From assembly GCF_023757625.1 (NCBI RefSeq), contig NZ_JALGBZ010000002.1:372001-436000 (forward strand): a stretch of 64,000 nt of DNA, written 5' to 3'. The first letter of the stretch is position 1, and each line of letters starts with the position of its first letter. The DNA is from Halomonas sp. S3-1-1 (GTDB lineage: Bacteria > Pseudomonadota > Gammaproteobacteria > Pseudomonadales > Halomonadaceae). Made by a program: the position numbers and the translations under genes. Positions 53,186 through 60,437 of the stretch are shown here, in pieces. The notes beneath the pieces were generated by a model, which saw nothing but the letters and a program-made list of their open reading frames with translations, was not told the origin of the DNA and did not search any database.

Positions 53186-54473
53186 CGTGGGCCAAGCGCC
53201 GCTGGCGAAAAACGACGGCGCGGCGGCAGGCGATGCCCACCAGCACGAGTGCCGGCCAGTAAAGATAACTGAGAATTTCGAGGTTTTCGCCAAAGGTGTA
53301 GAGCGTCAGCAAAAGCAGCAGCGAGAAGGCCACCCGACCGACCGGGTCGTGCAAGGAGAGCTTCGCCGTCACCAGCAGGGTGGCCACCAGCGGTACCAGC
53401 AGGGCGACCACCCCGGTGATACCTTTCACGAACAGCAGGCCGTACCAGCTATGGTGGCTGCCAATCGGCATGTACTCAACCAAATGCGGCCCGCGCTCGA
53501 CTACCCCGTGGCCAAACCAGGGCGCCTCGTTTTGCCAGCGCTCCACCGCAATTCTACCCAGCGCCGCACGGACCCGGCTCGAGTCCGCCCGGGCCCCTTT
53601 GAAACTTTCCACCGCCTGGTTCATGAGCTCGAGTAGTTGCCCGGCAACCATGGTGGCCACCAGCACGGGTCCGGCCGCGGTAAACCAGGCCCAGGGCTTG
53701 CGTAGCTGGCTGATGCCAAACGCCGCGGGCCAGACCACGGCAAGAGCTACCAGCGCCAGCCGTGACTGAGAAAGCAGCGCAATCATCAAGCTCGCCGTGA
53801 CGCCAATCACTTTCCACTTCCAGCTTTTTTCTTCCAGCGCGCACAGCGTGTGCACCACGGCGATCAGCCCTGCTGCCGGCGACCACGGAGCAAAAAATTG
53901 CCAACGCGGTGTGCCCACGCCCGGCTCGATGGTGTAGAGAATCACGGCGAAATACTCGGGGCCCGAACCGCCGACGACTTTCAGGGGAGATACGTAGAGA
54001 AGCCCGGGCAGGCCGATAAACGGCGCAACTAGAAAAAGTGGAATCAATAGGAGCGTTTGCACGCCAAGTCGACATACGGCGCGGTAGATAATCTCGGGCC
54101 GGATATCGAGTACCGCCCCAATAAATGGAAAGAGTGCAATCAGTGCCCACCCTTTGGCCCACCCAATGGATGACTTGATCGTCTTGCCGGTGCCGAGCTC
54201 ATTGAGCAGATGACCCACGATCAGAATGATCAGCATGGCCAGCATGCCAAGCATCCAGAGCCAGATGCAGGGATGAACCGGCGGGGGACGCTTGTGCTCG
54301 GGAAGCCCCGGCGCGATGTAGAGCTGCGCGGCCGCTAGCAGGGCCAGCAGCCAAGCGAGCACCGGACCGGCAATGTAGAGCCCGCCAACCATCCAGAGTA
54401 GCCAAGTGCTCTGGATGGCGACAGAGATTATTTTTTCGGCAGGATTAGCTGGATGATAGGTTGACGCAGCCAT
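53142..54473 (-). CDS. O-antigen ligase / Wzy-like polymerase
   Basis: This 443-residue protein has about 10-12 membrane helices and a large outer loop. The loop holds the O-antigen ligase family region WFGHGVVERGPHLVEYMPIG, followed by SHHSWYGLLFVKG. In an exopolysaccharide locus with a flippase and a Wza protein it is most likely the repeat-unit polymerase. Its start overlaps the chain-length gene by 46 bases and lacks a strong ribosome site; the first membrane helix supports it. It is third in the minus-strand operon. Confidence 0.78.
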   Translation of the reverse strand: MAASTYHPANPAEKIISVAIQSTWLLWMVGGLYIAGPVLAWLLALLAAAQLYIAPGLPEHKRPPPVHPCIWLWMLGMLAMLIILIVGHLLNELGTGKTIKSSIGWAKGWALIALFPFIGAVLDIRPEIIYRAVCRLGVQTLLLIPLFLVAPFIGLPGLLYVSPLKVVGGSGPEYFAVILYTIEPGVGTPRWQFFAPWSPAAGLIAVVHTLCALEEKSWKWKVIGVTASLMIALLSQSRLALVALAVVWPAAFGISQLRKPWAWFTAAGPVLVATMVAGQLLELMNQAVESFKGARADSSRVRAALGRIAVERWQNEAPWFGHGVVERGPHLVEYMPIGSHHSWYGLLFVKGITGVVALLVPLVATLLVTAKLSLHDPVGRVAFSLLLLLTLYTFGENLEILSYLYWPALVLVGIACRRAVVFRQRRLAHASRQAPPPDASERV

Positions 54474-55840
54474 AACAGTAAGAAGCCCATGGTGACGAGC
54501 AGTGAGCCCAATACGCCGCCAACGATTGCCAGCGGGAGCGACGGCGAAGAGGGGGCGCCGGGCAGGGAGGGAGTTTCGAACGTCTGTACCAGCGGATAAG
54601 AGGCAAACGGGTCCGATTTGTTGGTATCAAGGCGTGCCAGGGCGGAGGAGAAGACCGCTTGGGCCACGCGCTGCTCGCGCAGAAAGTCCGCCAGCCTGGC
54701 GGCGGTTTGCACCAGCGCCTCCATGTCGTCGTCATGCAGTTTGATTTGCTCCTGCACCTGCTCGAGCGACGCCTGAAGACCCACTACGCCGGAGGTTTCC
54801 GCCAGGAAAGCATCCAGCAAGCGCTCGCGGCTGTCGCTCACGGACAGGTCGACGAACTCTCTTAGGCTATCGAGTGGCAAATCGGTCAGCGTCTGACCGC
54901 GTTGTAGCATGGCCTGATTCAGGCTCACGCGCTGGGCATCGAGCTCGGCCAGCGTTATGTGATTAGGGCCCAGCGTTGCCTGAGCCTGCGTCCACTCGGA
55001 CAGGGTATCGGCGTAGCTCTCTAAAAGTGATTGAAACAGCGGGTCGGCCTTGAGCAGTTGGGCTGAGCGCGCCTGGTCGACGCTGAGTGCCAGCAAATCG
55101 CTCAACGAGCGAGTCACCGACTCCTTTTCCGACAGCGCCTGCTGAAGCTCGCGCTCCGTGGCGCGCAGGGCGTCGACGACGCTGATTCGCTTACCGAACT
55201 GGTCCATGGTCGCAAGGCCGGTGTCGCCTTGAAACCGGATCACTCGAAGCTGCGCTTCCTGCAGCTTTTGCTGAAGCTCATCGAGACGGTCGCGGTCCGC
55301 CGCTTCGCGCCTCGCGGCCTCATCTTCACGCAGCTGGTCAAGCACCGTTAAGAAAGCACGCCGAAGCGCCTCCAGGCGTGACTGGGCCTGCTCGGGACTG
55401 CTTCCCTTGATTGAGACCAGAATCAGGTTGGTCTGGTCGATCAGGTTAATCGTTGGCGATGGCAGCCGGTCGCTGCCATCGTTTAATAGCTCGGCGCCGC
55501 TTCGCAGGGTCAAATCTGCCGTCAACAGACGCTTGTAATTTTGGGTGGGGCTAAGCGAGGGGCTCGAGAACGCCGAGGAGGTCTGCGAAGAGGCTTGGCC
55601 GATGGTTTCCAGGCTTAACATGCCGCCGACGCCGGAGCCTGGCAGAATCAGCGACATGGAGCTTTTATACGTCACCGGCGCCAGCACGATATAGCAGGCC
55701 ACTAGCGCCCATATCCCAATCAAAAAAGGGGCAATAGCGATGATGTAGCGGCGATAGCGGCCGGCGGACGGGAGCCCGTCCCTAATGAAATACCAGACCC
55801 GGACAAGGCGTCGCGGTTGCTTTTGGGTTGGGCTGCTCAT
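54428..55840 (-). CDS. Polysaccharide co-polymerase / chain-length protein, Wzc-type without kinase
   Basis: This 470-residue protein has a membrane helix near residues 33-53, a long coiled-coil periplasmic region (about 120-400, with Gln/Glu/Arg heptads) and a second helix near 438-460. Six residues later it ends. This is the architecture of Wzz/Wzc-like chain-length proteins. There is no Walker-A motif or tyrosine cluster, so the cytoplasmic kinase domain is absent and none is seen nearby. The start MSSPTQK is chosen because it forms an ATGA overlap with the Wza stop. Confidence 0.84.
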   Translation of the reverse strand: MSSPTQKQPRRLVRVWYFIRDGLPSAGRYRRYIIAIAPFLIGIWALVACYIVLAPVTYKSSMSLILPGSGVGGMLSLETIGQASSQTSSAFSSPSLSPTQNYKRLLTADLTLRSGAELLNDGSDRLPSPTINLIDQTNLILVSIKGSSPEQAQSRLEALRRAFLTVLDQLREDEAARREAADRDRLDELQQKLQEAQLRVIRFQGDTGLATMDQFGKRISVVDALRATERELQQALSEKESVTRSLSDLLALSVDQARSAQLLKADPLFQSLLESYADTLSEWTQAQATLGPNHITLAELDAQRVSLNQAMLQRGQTLTDLPLDSLREFVDLSVSDSRERLLDAFLAETSGVVGLQASLEQVQEQIKLHDDDMEALVQTAARLADFLREQRVAQAVFSSALARLDTNKSDPFASYPLVQTFETPSLPGAPSSPSLPLAIVGGVLGSLLVTMGFLLLWLRQPIIQLILPKK

Positions 55841-57048
55841 TGGGCCACGTCGTTGATTAAAATCGCGGTCGCCGCCGGGCCGACCATCTCGCCGAGTAGC
55901 GAAAAGGCGTCGCGGAAGTTCATCATTCGGCTGTCGTAGCAAGCGATGGCGTCGTCGGGCATCAGGTAAGGATTGATGCGGTCGCGCTGGGCGCTGGTGA
56001 GCATGTCTTCGATATCGCGGTTAATCACCACGCTCTGTTGATTGATCGGGTTTTTTGAAATCAGGATCGCCTTGCGATGGGAGTTCATGGCCGAGCCCCC
56101 CACGCAGTTGGCGGACACCAGCCCCTGCAGCAGCCGTGTTCCGTAGGGTAGGCTGGTGGTATCTTTGCCGATCGCCGCAGTGGCATTGCTCGCCGCGGGG
56201 CGAGAAAGATTGGACATGTACACTCGAATACCCGGAATGGTGAGCGATCCGGGTCTTACCAAGCGAGCATCGAAACAGCCGGTGCTGGGGATCGTAATAC
56301 GGTCCCCGTGGGTAACACGCATATCCGTGAACCGGGTGCCATCAATCAAGCCGCTCAGGTCCACCCGGGTCCAGGCATCGCCGCGCTGGAGCACCACATC
56401 GCTTACCGAGGCGTCGGGCCGTATGCCGCCTGCCGCGCGAATCGCCGTCGACAAGCTGCGGCCGACATTGGCATCGCCGCTGTTGACGTTATTCGTTAGG
56501 CCCGCCCGCGCCTCGGGCCCACGCTCACCCGCCCTAACAGGCCCAGGGTTGAAGACCGCTCCGCTGACGACCACTGACACCCCGGCGCTCTCGATCAAAT
56601 TGATATCCACGACGCGGGGCAGGTCCCGTACCAGCCCACGCGCAATGAGCTGCTCGCGCACGCGCTGAGCGGCCTCGTCGATCGTCATGCCTTGCAGGTT
56701 CACTCGACCCATGCCGGCAATCACGAGCTGGCCGGTATCGTCGATCACGTAATTACCCGATAACATCTCGTCGTCACCGATCACCTGCACTTTCATGCGG
56801 TCGCCGGGAGAAAGCCTATGGGTGTCGGTTAACAGTTGATGTGCGAAGACGTAGTTCTCTTCGGGAAGCGAGGTGGCGACAGACGTAGTGGGGTGACAAG
56901 CGAGCGTCGTCTCATCCTCCAATTGCTCGGGCATCCAGGCCGCGCCCGGTGGGTTATGCGGGGTCGGAGCAGAAGAGCATCCCGCGAGTAGCACAGCATG
57001 GATGCCCAGACTCATAAGCCAAATTGTGTGACGCCTCGTAGGTCTCAT
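55837..57048 (-). CDS. Wza-type polysaccharide export lipoprotein
   Basis: This 403-residue protein has a lipoprotein signal with lipobox LAGC (Cys24). A polysaccharide-export domain (about 70-170, LSPGDRMKVQVIGDDEMLSG) and SLBB repeats (around VVSGAVFNPGPV and GDRITIPSTG) follow. It would form the outer-membrane exit for the polymer. AAAGG precedes the ATG. It is the first gene of the minus-strand operon, driven by a candidate sigma-54 promoter that shares two LuxO-type sites with the divergent H-NOX operon. Confidence 0.9.
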   Translation of the reverse strand: MRPTRRHTIWLMSLGIHAVLLAGCSSAPTPHNPPGAAWMPEQLEDETTLACHPTTSVATSLPEENYVFAHQLLTDTHRLSPGDRMKVQVIGDDEMLSGNYVIDDTGQLVIAGMGRVNLQGMTIDEAAQRVREQLIARGLVRDLPRVVDINLIESAGVSVVVSGAVFNPGPVRAGERGPEARAGLTNNVNSGDANVGRSLSTAIRAAGGIRPDASVSDVVLQRGDAWTRVDLSGLIDGTRFTDMRVTHGDRITIPSTGCFDARLVRPGSLTIPGIRVYMSNLSRPAASNATAAIGKDTTSLPYGTRLLQGLVSANCVGGSAMNSHRKAILISKNPINQQSVVINRDIEDMLTSAQRDRINPYLMPDDAIACYDSRMMNFRDAFSLLGEMVGPAATAILINDVAQ

Positions 57049-57095
57049 GATGATACCTTTAATTGACTATCGGCGGTGTCAGGTAGTTAACGAGA

Positions 57096-57111
57096 TACAA
57101 AATATGGGCCA
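57096..57111 (-). promoter_or_regulatory. Candidate sigma-54 promoter for the Wza operon
   Basis: On the minus strand it reads TGGCCC-ATATT-TTGTA, with one mismatch in the -12 element. It ends 47 bp before the Wza start. The shared LuxO-type sites are about 165-230 bp upstream, still in range for a looping activator. Confidence 0.5.
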
Positions 57112-57274
57112 CTCACTGAAGGATAATGGTAATGCTTTATTTTTAATTTGATTTTATTGATCTAGCGCTTTATTGGACGTTAATTAAGCGTATTGGGTTG
57201 TTCGTTCGATGATAAATATAATGAAACTGGTTCAGTAGTCCATGCGTAAGATCCAAGCGCCAGACAACGTAAAA

Positions 57275-57329
57275 TTGCAGAATGCGAATTAATTTTCTTT
57301 TTTTGCGAATATTTTTTTGCATTTTGCAA
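57275..57329. promoter_or_regulatory. Pair of LuxO-type activator sites, region 3
   Basis: TTGCAGAATGCGA (57275-57287, 9 of 10) and the perfect TTGCATTTTGCAA (57317-57329) are centred 42 bp apart, as in region 2. They lie between the divergent Wza and H-NOX operons, 40-95 bp before the -24 element of the latter. Confidence 0.7.
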
Positions 57330-57369
57330 TTTTTGTTCCCCTGGAACCGCTTGTGCCGAGATTATTGGC

Positions 57370-57385
57370 TGGCACGTAAATTGCT
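57370..57385 (+). promoter_or_regulatory. Sigma-54 promoter for the H-NOX/LuxO-like operon
   Basis: TGGCAC-GTAAA-TTGCT is a full match to the sigma-54 consensus. It gives a leader of about 140 bases before the H-NOX start. The paired activator sites directly upstream suggest that the regulator controls its own gene. Confidence 0.75.
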
Positions 57386-57534
57386 CATTCAGATTGAGGC
57401 CACCTTTAAAGGGCGAGGCAAAAGAGAAAGCAGTGGTGATCAGGCGAGTGTCAGGCATTGCGGCACTAAAAAAGAGTGACGGGAAGGCGTTCGGATGGCC
57501 GGACTTAACGGTATGAATAACAAGAGCGACCGAT

Positions 57535-58083
57535 ATGAAAGGCGTAATCTTTGTAGAGCTGATCAACTTTATGGATGAAACCTTTGGTGGCGACTTTACC
57601 GAGCAGGTCATCGAAGAGGCCAATTTGCCCAATCAAGCCGCTTTTACAGCGGTGGGGTTTTACCCAAGTGAATATGCCGGGCAACTGGTAACGGCAGCCT
57701 CGCGTTTAGCCGATGCTAATGCCACAGAAGTGTGTGAAGCCTTTGGACGCTTTCTGTTTCAACGCTTCGAGATACGTTTTCCCGACCTTATGGGGCGTTA
57801 TGGCTCGACAAGAGAGATGCTGGATCACGTTCAGAGCCACATTCACGAAGAGGTTAAAATTATCTATCCGGGTGCTAATCCGCCCAGCGTGACAACCCGA
57901 GAGTGTGAGGAGGGCTTTGAGGTACTCTATCGCTCGCATCGGGCATTTGCCCACATTGCGTTTGGGCTCGTTCAGCAGTGCATCATTTTCTATGGGGAGG
58001 CATGTGAGGTTAGTTGGCGCGATAGCAGCCACCCCGGCGAGGCCCGATTTTTAATTACCGCAATAAACCGGAGTAGCGAATGA
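57535..58083 (+). CDS. H-NOX haem nitric-oxide/oxygen-binding protein
   Basis: This 182-residue stand-alone H-NOX has the proximal haem ligand His104 in SHIHEEVKIIYPG and the haem-propionate motif Tyr-x-Ser-x-Arg at residues 132-136 (YRSHR). The length is that of the bacterial signalling form without a fused output domain. Such proteins bind NO very tightly and alter a partner kinase or cyclase. It has a long leader after a sigma-54 promoter, and its stop overlaps the start of the LuxO-like regulator by 4 bases. No H-NOX-associated histidine kinase is adjacent, which is unusual. Confidence 0.92.
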   Translation: MKGVIFVELINFMDETFGGDFTEQVIEEANLPNQAAFTAVGFYPSEYAGQLVTAASRLADANATEVCEAFGRFLFQRFEIRFPDLMGRYGSTREMLDHVQSHIHEEVKIIYPGANPPSVTTRECEEGFEVLYRSHRAFAHIAFGLVQQCIIFYGEACEVSWRDSSHPGEARFLITAINRSSE

Positions 58084-59525
58084 CCGAAAAGCCTCGCGTT
58101 CTGATCGTAGAAGACACGATATCCTTGGCACTTACCTACGCCGGTCAGCTTGAAAAGGTAGGCTGTACCACTACGCTTGCCGAGCGCGGTGAAGAGGCCC
58201 GTGAGCGCTTCTCGGCATCACCTGGTGGGTTTGACGTCATTCTACTCGACCTTAACTTACCTGATGGCGACGGTTTGGCGCTGTTGGAGTCGGCGCCGGA
58301 GTTTCTGGCACAGTCGAGCGTAGTGGTGATTACCGCTGATGGCTCGATCAACCGGGCGATTCAAGCGATGCGCGCCGGGGCGTATGACTTCATGGTCAAG
58401 CCGGTCTCGCCGGAGCGGTTGACCACCACGGTGCTCAGAGCCGGCGAACGTCGAATGCTCGAGCGCGAGGTGATGATCGCCCGCAAACTGCAAAAACGTG
58501 ACCAGTTCGAGGGTTTCGTGGGCCGCTCGGACGCCATGCAGGTGGTCTACCGGGCGATCGAAAACGTCTCCAATTCTCGCGCCACGGTGTTTATTACCGG
58601 AGAAAGCGGAACGGGTAAGGAGGTGGCCGCCGAAGCGATACATTCTCTGAGCGACCGGCGCCAAGGGCGCTTTGTGGCCATCAACTGCGGCGCCATTCCC
58701 GAGCATCTATTAGAGTCCGAACTTTTTGGCCACGTCAAAGGGGCTTTTACCGGCGCGCTGGAAAATCGCGCAGGGGCGGCGCGAGAGGCGGATAATGGCA
58801 CGCTCTTTCTGGATGAAATCTGCGAAATGGAGCTCAAACTCCAGGTCAAGCTGCTGCGTTTTTTGCAGACCGGCACGGTGCAGCGGGTCGGCAGCAGCCG
58901 GCCGGAAGCCGTCAACGTTCGGGTAGTTTGCGCCACCAACCGCGACCCCGCCGAAGAGGTGCGTGCCGGGCGCTTTCGCGAAGACTTGTTTTACCGGCTG
59001 TCGGTGCTGCCCATTGAACTGCCGGCACTACGCCAGCGCGGTGAGGACGTCGTGCTGTTGGCCGAGACCTTCCTGCAGCGCTTCGCCGAAGAGGAGGGCC
59101 GCGCCTTCAACGCCCTGAACGCTGACAACATCGCCAAGCTCAATGGCCATGACTGGCCCGGCAACGTGCGCGAGCTGCAAAACACCATCCGGCGCGCGGT
59201 GGTCATGAGCGTGGGTGACGACTTGACGCTACCGCCGCTGAAAAGCAACGAGCCTTCCTCTAATACGCCGGTAAGATCCACATATACCTCGGTAACGACG
59301 ACCTCGAGCGCCGCGTTGATGGAGGAGTCATCCGCGACGGCACTACATGAAGCCGTCTCAGCGCACACTATCGAAGCCTTTTTCGAGGGTATGACGCTGG
59401 CTGAAATCGAGCGCTGGATCATCGAAGCCACAATCGCGCGTCACGCCGGCAGCGTTCCAGCGGCCGCTCGAGTGCTTGCCATCAGCCCCTCGACACTTTA
59501 TCGCAAGCTGGAGAAGTGGGCTTAA
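58080..59525 (+). CDS. LuxO-like sigma-54-dependent response regulator
   Basis: This 481-residue protein has a receiver domain with phosphoacceptor Asp57 (VILLDLNLPDGDG) and an AAA+ domain with GESGTGKE and an intact GAFTGA loop at about 221-226 for contact with sigma-54. A C-terminal Fis-type helix-turn-helix ends the protein (AARVLAISPSTLYRKLEKW). The segments MQVVYRAIENVSNSRATVFI and FREDLFYRLSVLPIELPALR are LuxO-like. It is co-transcribed with H-NOX. The paired TTGCA-N3-TGCAA sites in the locus match the known LuxO box and are its likely targets, including its own promoter. GGAG precedes the ATG. Confidence 0.9.
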   Translation: MTEKPRVLIVEDTISLALTYAGQLEKVGCTTTLAERGEEARERFSASPGGFDVILLDLNLPDGDGLALLESAPEFLAQSSVVVITADGSINRAIQAMRAGAYDFMVKPVSPERLTTTVLRAGERRMLEREVMIARKLQKRDQFEGFVGRSDAMQVVYRAIENVSNSRATVFITGESGTGKEVAAEAIHSLSDRRQGRFVAINCGAIPEHLLESELFGHVKGAFTGALENRAGAAREADNGTLFLDEICEMELKLQVKLLRFLQTGTVQRVGSSRPEAVNVRVVCATNRDPAEEVRAGRFREDLFYRLSVLPIELPALRQRGEDVVLLAETFLQRFAEEEGRAFNALNADNIAKLNGHDWPGNVRELQNTIRRAVVMSVGDDLTLPPLKSNEPSSNTPVRSTYTSVTTTSSAALMEESSATALHEAVSAHTIEAFFEGMTLAEIERWIIEATIARHAGSVPAAARVLAISPSTLYRKLEKWA

Positions 59526-59580
59526 GAGGTGGCCATGAACTGTTGCATGCATCCCGCCATTACAATAAAAAGCGGTCATC

Positions 59581-59730
59581 ATGATGAGGCATGCTAAAGG
59601 GCGTATCCTGGTGGTCGGTGGGGCGCGCTTTATTGGTTCGTACAAGCTCAAACGTCTGTGCCGAGCGAAATACGTCGTTACCGTGCTGGATAATATTTCC
59701 AATGGCCATCGCGACGCGGTGGGCGCTTAG
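59581..59730 (+). pseudogene. N-terminal remnant of a galE-like nucleotide-sugar epimerase
   Basis: A 49-codon frame encodes only the first beta-alpha-beta unit of an epimerase: GRILVVGGARFIGSYKLKRL followed by YVVTVLDNISNGHRDAV, then a stop. Intact GalE-type enzymes have about 330 residues with GGAGYIGS; here the glycine motif is also worn (GGARFIGS). Nothing of the rest is found downstream. It lies after the LuxO-like gene, at the edge of the polysaccharide locus, where such a gene would be expected. Confidence 0.75.
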
Positions 59731-59772
59731 AGCCGGGCGCCATTGCGCAAACCGCTGCCGCTGCCTGCCGCA

Positions 59773-59901
59773 CCACTAAGACAGCAAAGGCCTCGTCAGC
59801 CGGTGGAGCTTGCCGGCGTCTACGCGCTGGCCTCTCAGGAATCTAGCTTCACTACCGGTCACGTCTACGGCGCGGGGGGGGGCGGTGGCGGCCACCCCTG
59901 A
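59773..59901 (+). pseudogene. C-terminal remnant of a short-chain dehydrogenase
   Basis: The frame reads PLRQQRPRQPVELAGVYALA, then SQESSFTTGHVYGAGGG and a stop, matching the last 40 residues of YghA/GsiB-type SDR oxidoreductases (R-P-G-Q-P-x-E-L-A ... L-A-S-x-E-S-S-x-x-T-G-x-V-Y-G). No start or catalytic Tyr-x3-Lys part exists upstream. A run of nine G residues lies near its end. With the epimerase remnant it shows that this junction has lost DNA. Confidence 0.65.
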
Positions 59902-59909
59902 ACCCGGTT

Positions 59910-59968
59910 CGGCCTGCGGGTTGGAGTGGTATATAATTAGGCGCTTAATTATTTCCACCCGCAGGCCG
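59910..59968. repeat. Nested palindrome directly before a start codon
   Basis: Outer arms CGGCCTGCGGGT (59910-59921) and ACCCGCAGGCCG (59957-59968) are perfect over 12 bp. Inner arms ATAATTA (59933-59939) and TAATTAT (59946-59952) are perfect over 7 bp. A TATAAT hexamer lies in the inner left arm. The right outer arm ends 4 bp before the ATG of the next gene and covers its ribosome-binding region. It may be a terminator, an operator or a translation switch. Confidence 0.7.
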
Positions 59969-59972
59969 CTCG

Positions 59973-60380
59973 ATGGTTCAAATCCTCTATTCCCACTACA
60001 CCGACAACCGCGAGTTCGTTAACCGCCGGATCAACACCGATAGTTACGACAAGGCGTGCGAGATCATCGACCAGTACCCCTGGGCGCGCGAGGTGGCGCT
60101 GTTCGAAGAGCTGGGCTCGGCCGGCGGCTTCGAATTCTTGCTCGGTGATCGCAAGGGCCCCCACGCGATCTATATGCTCACCCCGATCGAGGCGGAGCGC
60201 CGAGGCTCTCTGCATCTCGATGTCGTGGCCAAAACCGGTATGTTCAACCTGCTGGGCCGCCGCTCCATGAGCCGCGACTTTCACATCGTCACCGCCGATA
60301 CCGCCAAGGAGCACCTTCGGGAGCTTTTTGAGCACTCCGTTGAGTTCATTCATGAGAAACACCGGCCGTTCAAGCGCTGA
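59973..60380 (+). CDS. Conserved hypothetical protein
   Basis: This 135-residue soluble protein belongs to no family I recognise. It has alternating beta and helical segments (DNREFVNRRINTDSYDKACE, FEELGSAGGFEFLLGDRKG) and a basic end. Its start sits just behind a nested palindrome that could hide the ribosome site. It is 57 bp before the membrane protein pair. Confidence 0.65.
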   Translation: MVQILYSHYTDNREFVNRRINTDSYDKACEIIDQYPWAREVALFEELGSAGGFEFLLGDRKGPHAIYMLTPIEAERRGSLHLDVVAKTGMFNLLGRRSMSRDFHIVTADTAKEHLRELFEHSVEFIHEKHRPFKR

Positions 60381-60437
60381 CCCGGCCGCCCTCTTCGTGG
60401 GCGATATCACGCAATAGCGTTAAAGGAGAGCACCCGC

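Noticed and set aside
59776..59958. A 60-residue minus-strand frame over the dehydrogenase remnant
   Set aside because: The plus-strand frame matches a known SDR C-terminus, while the minus frame matches nothing.
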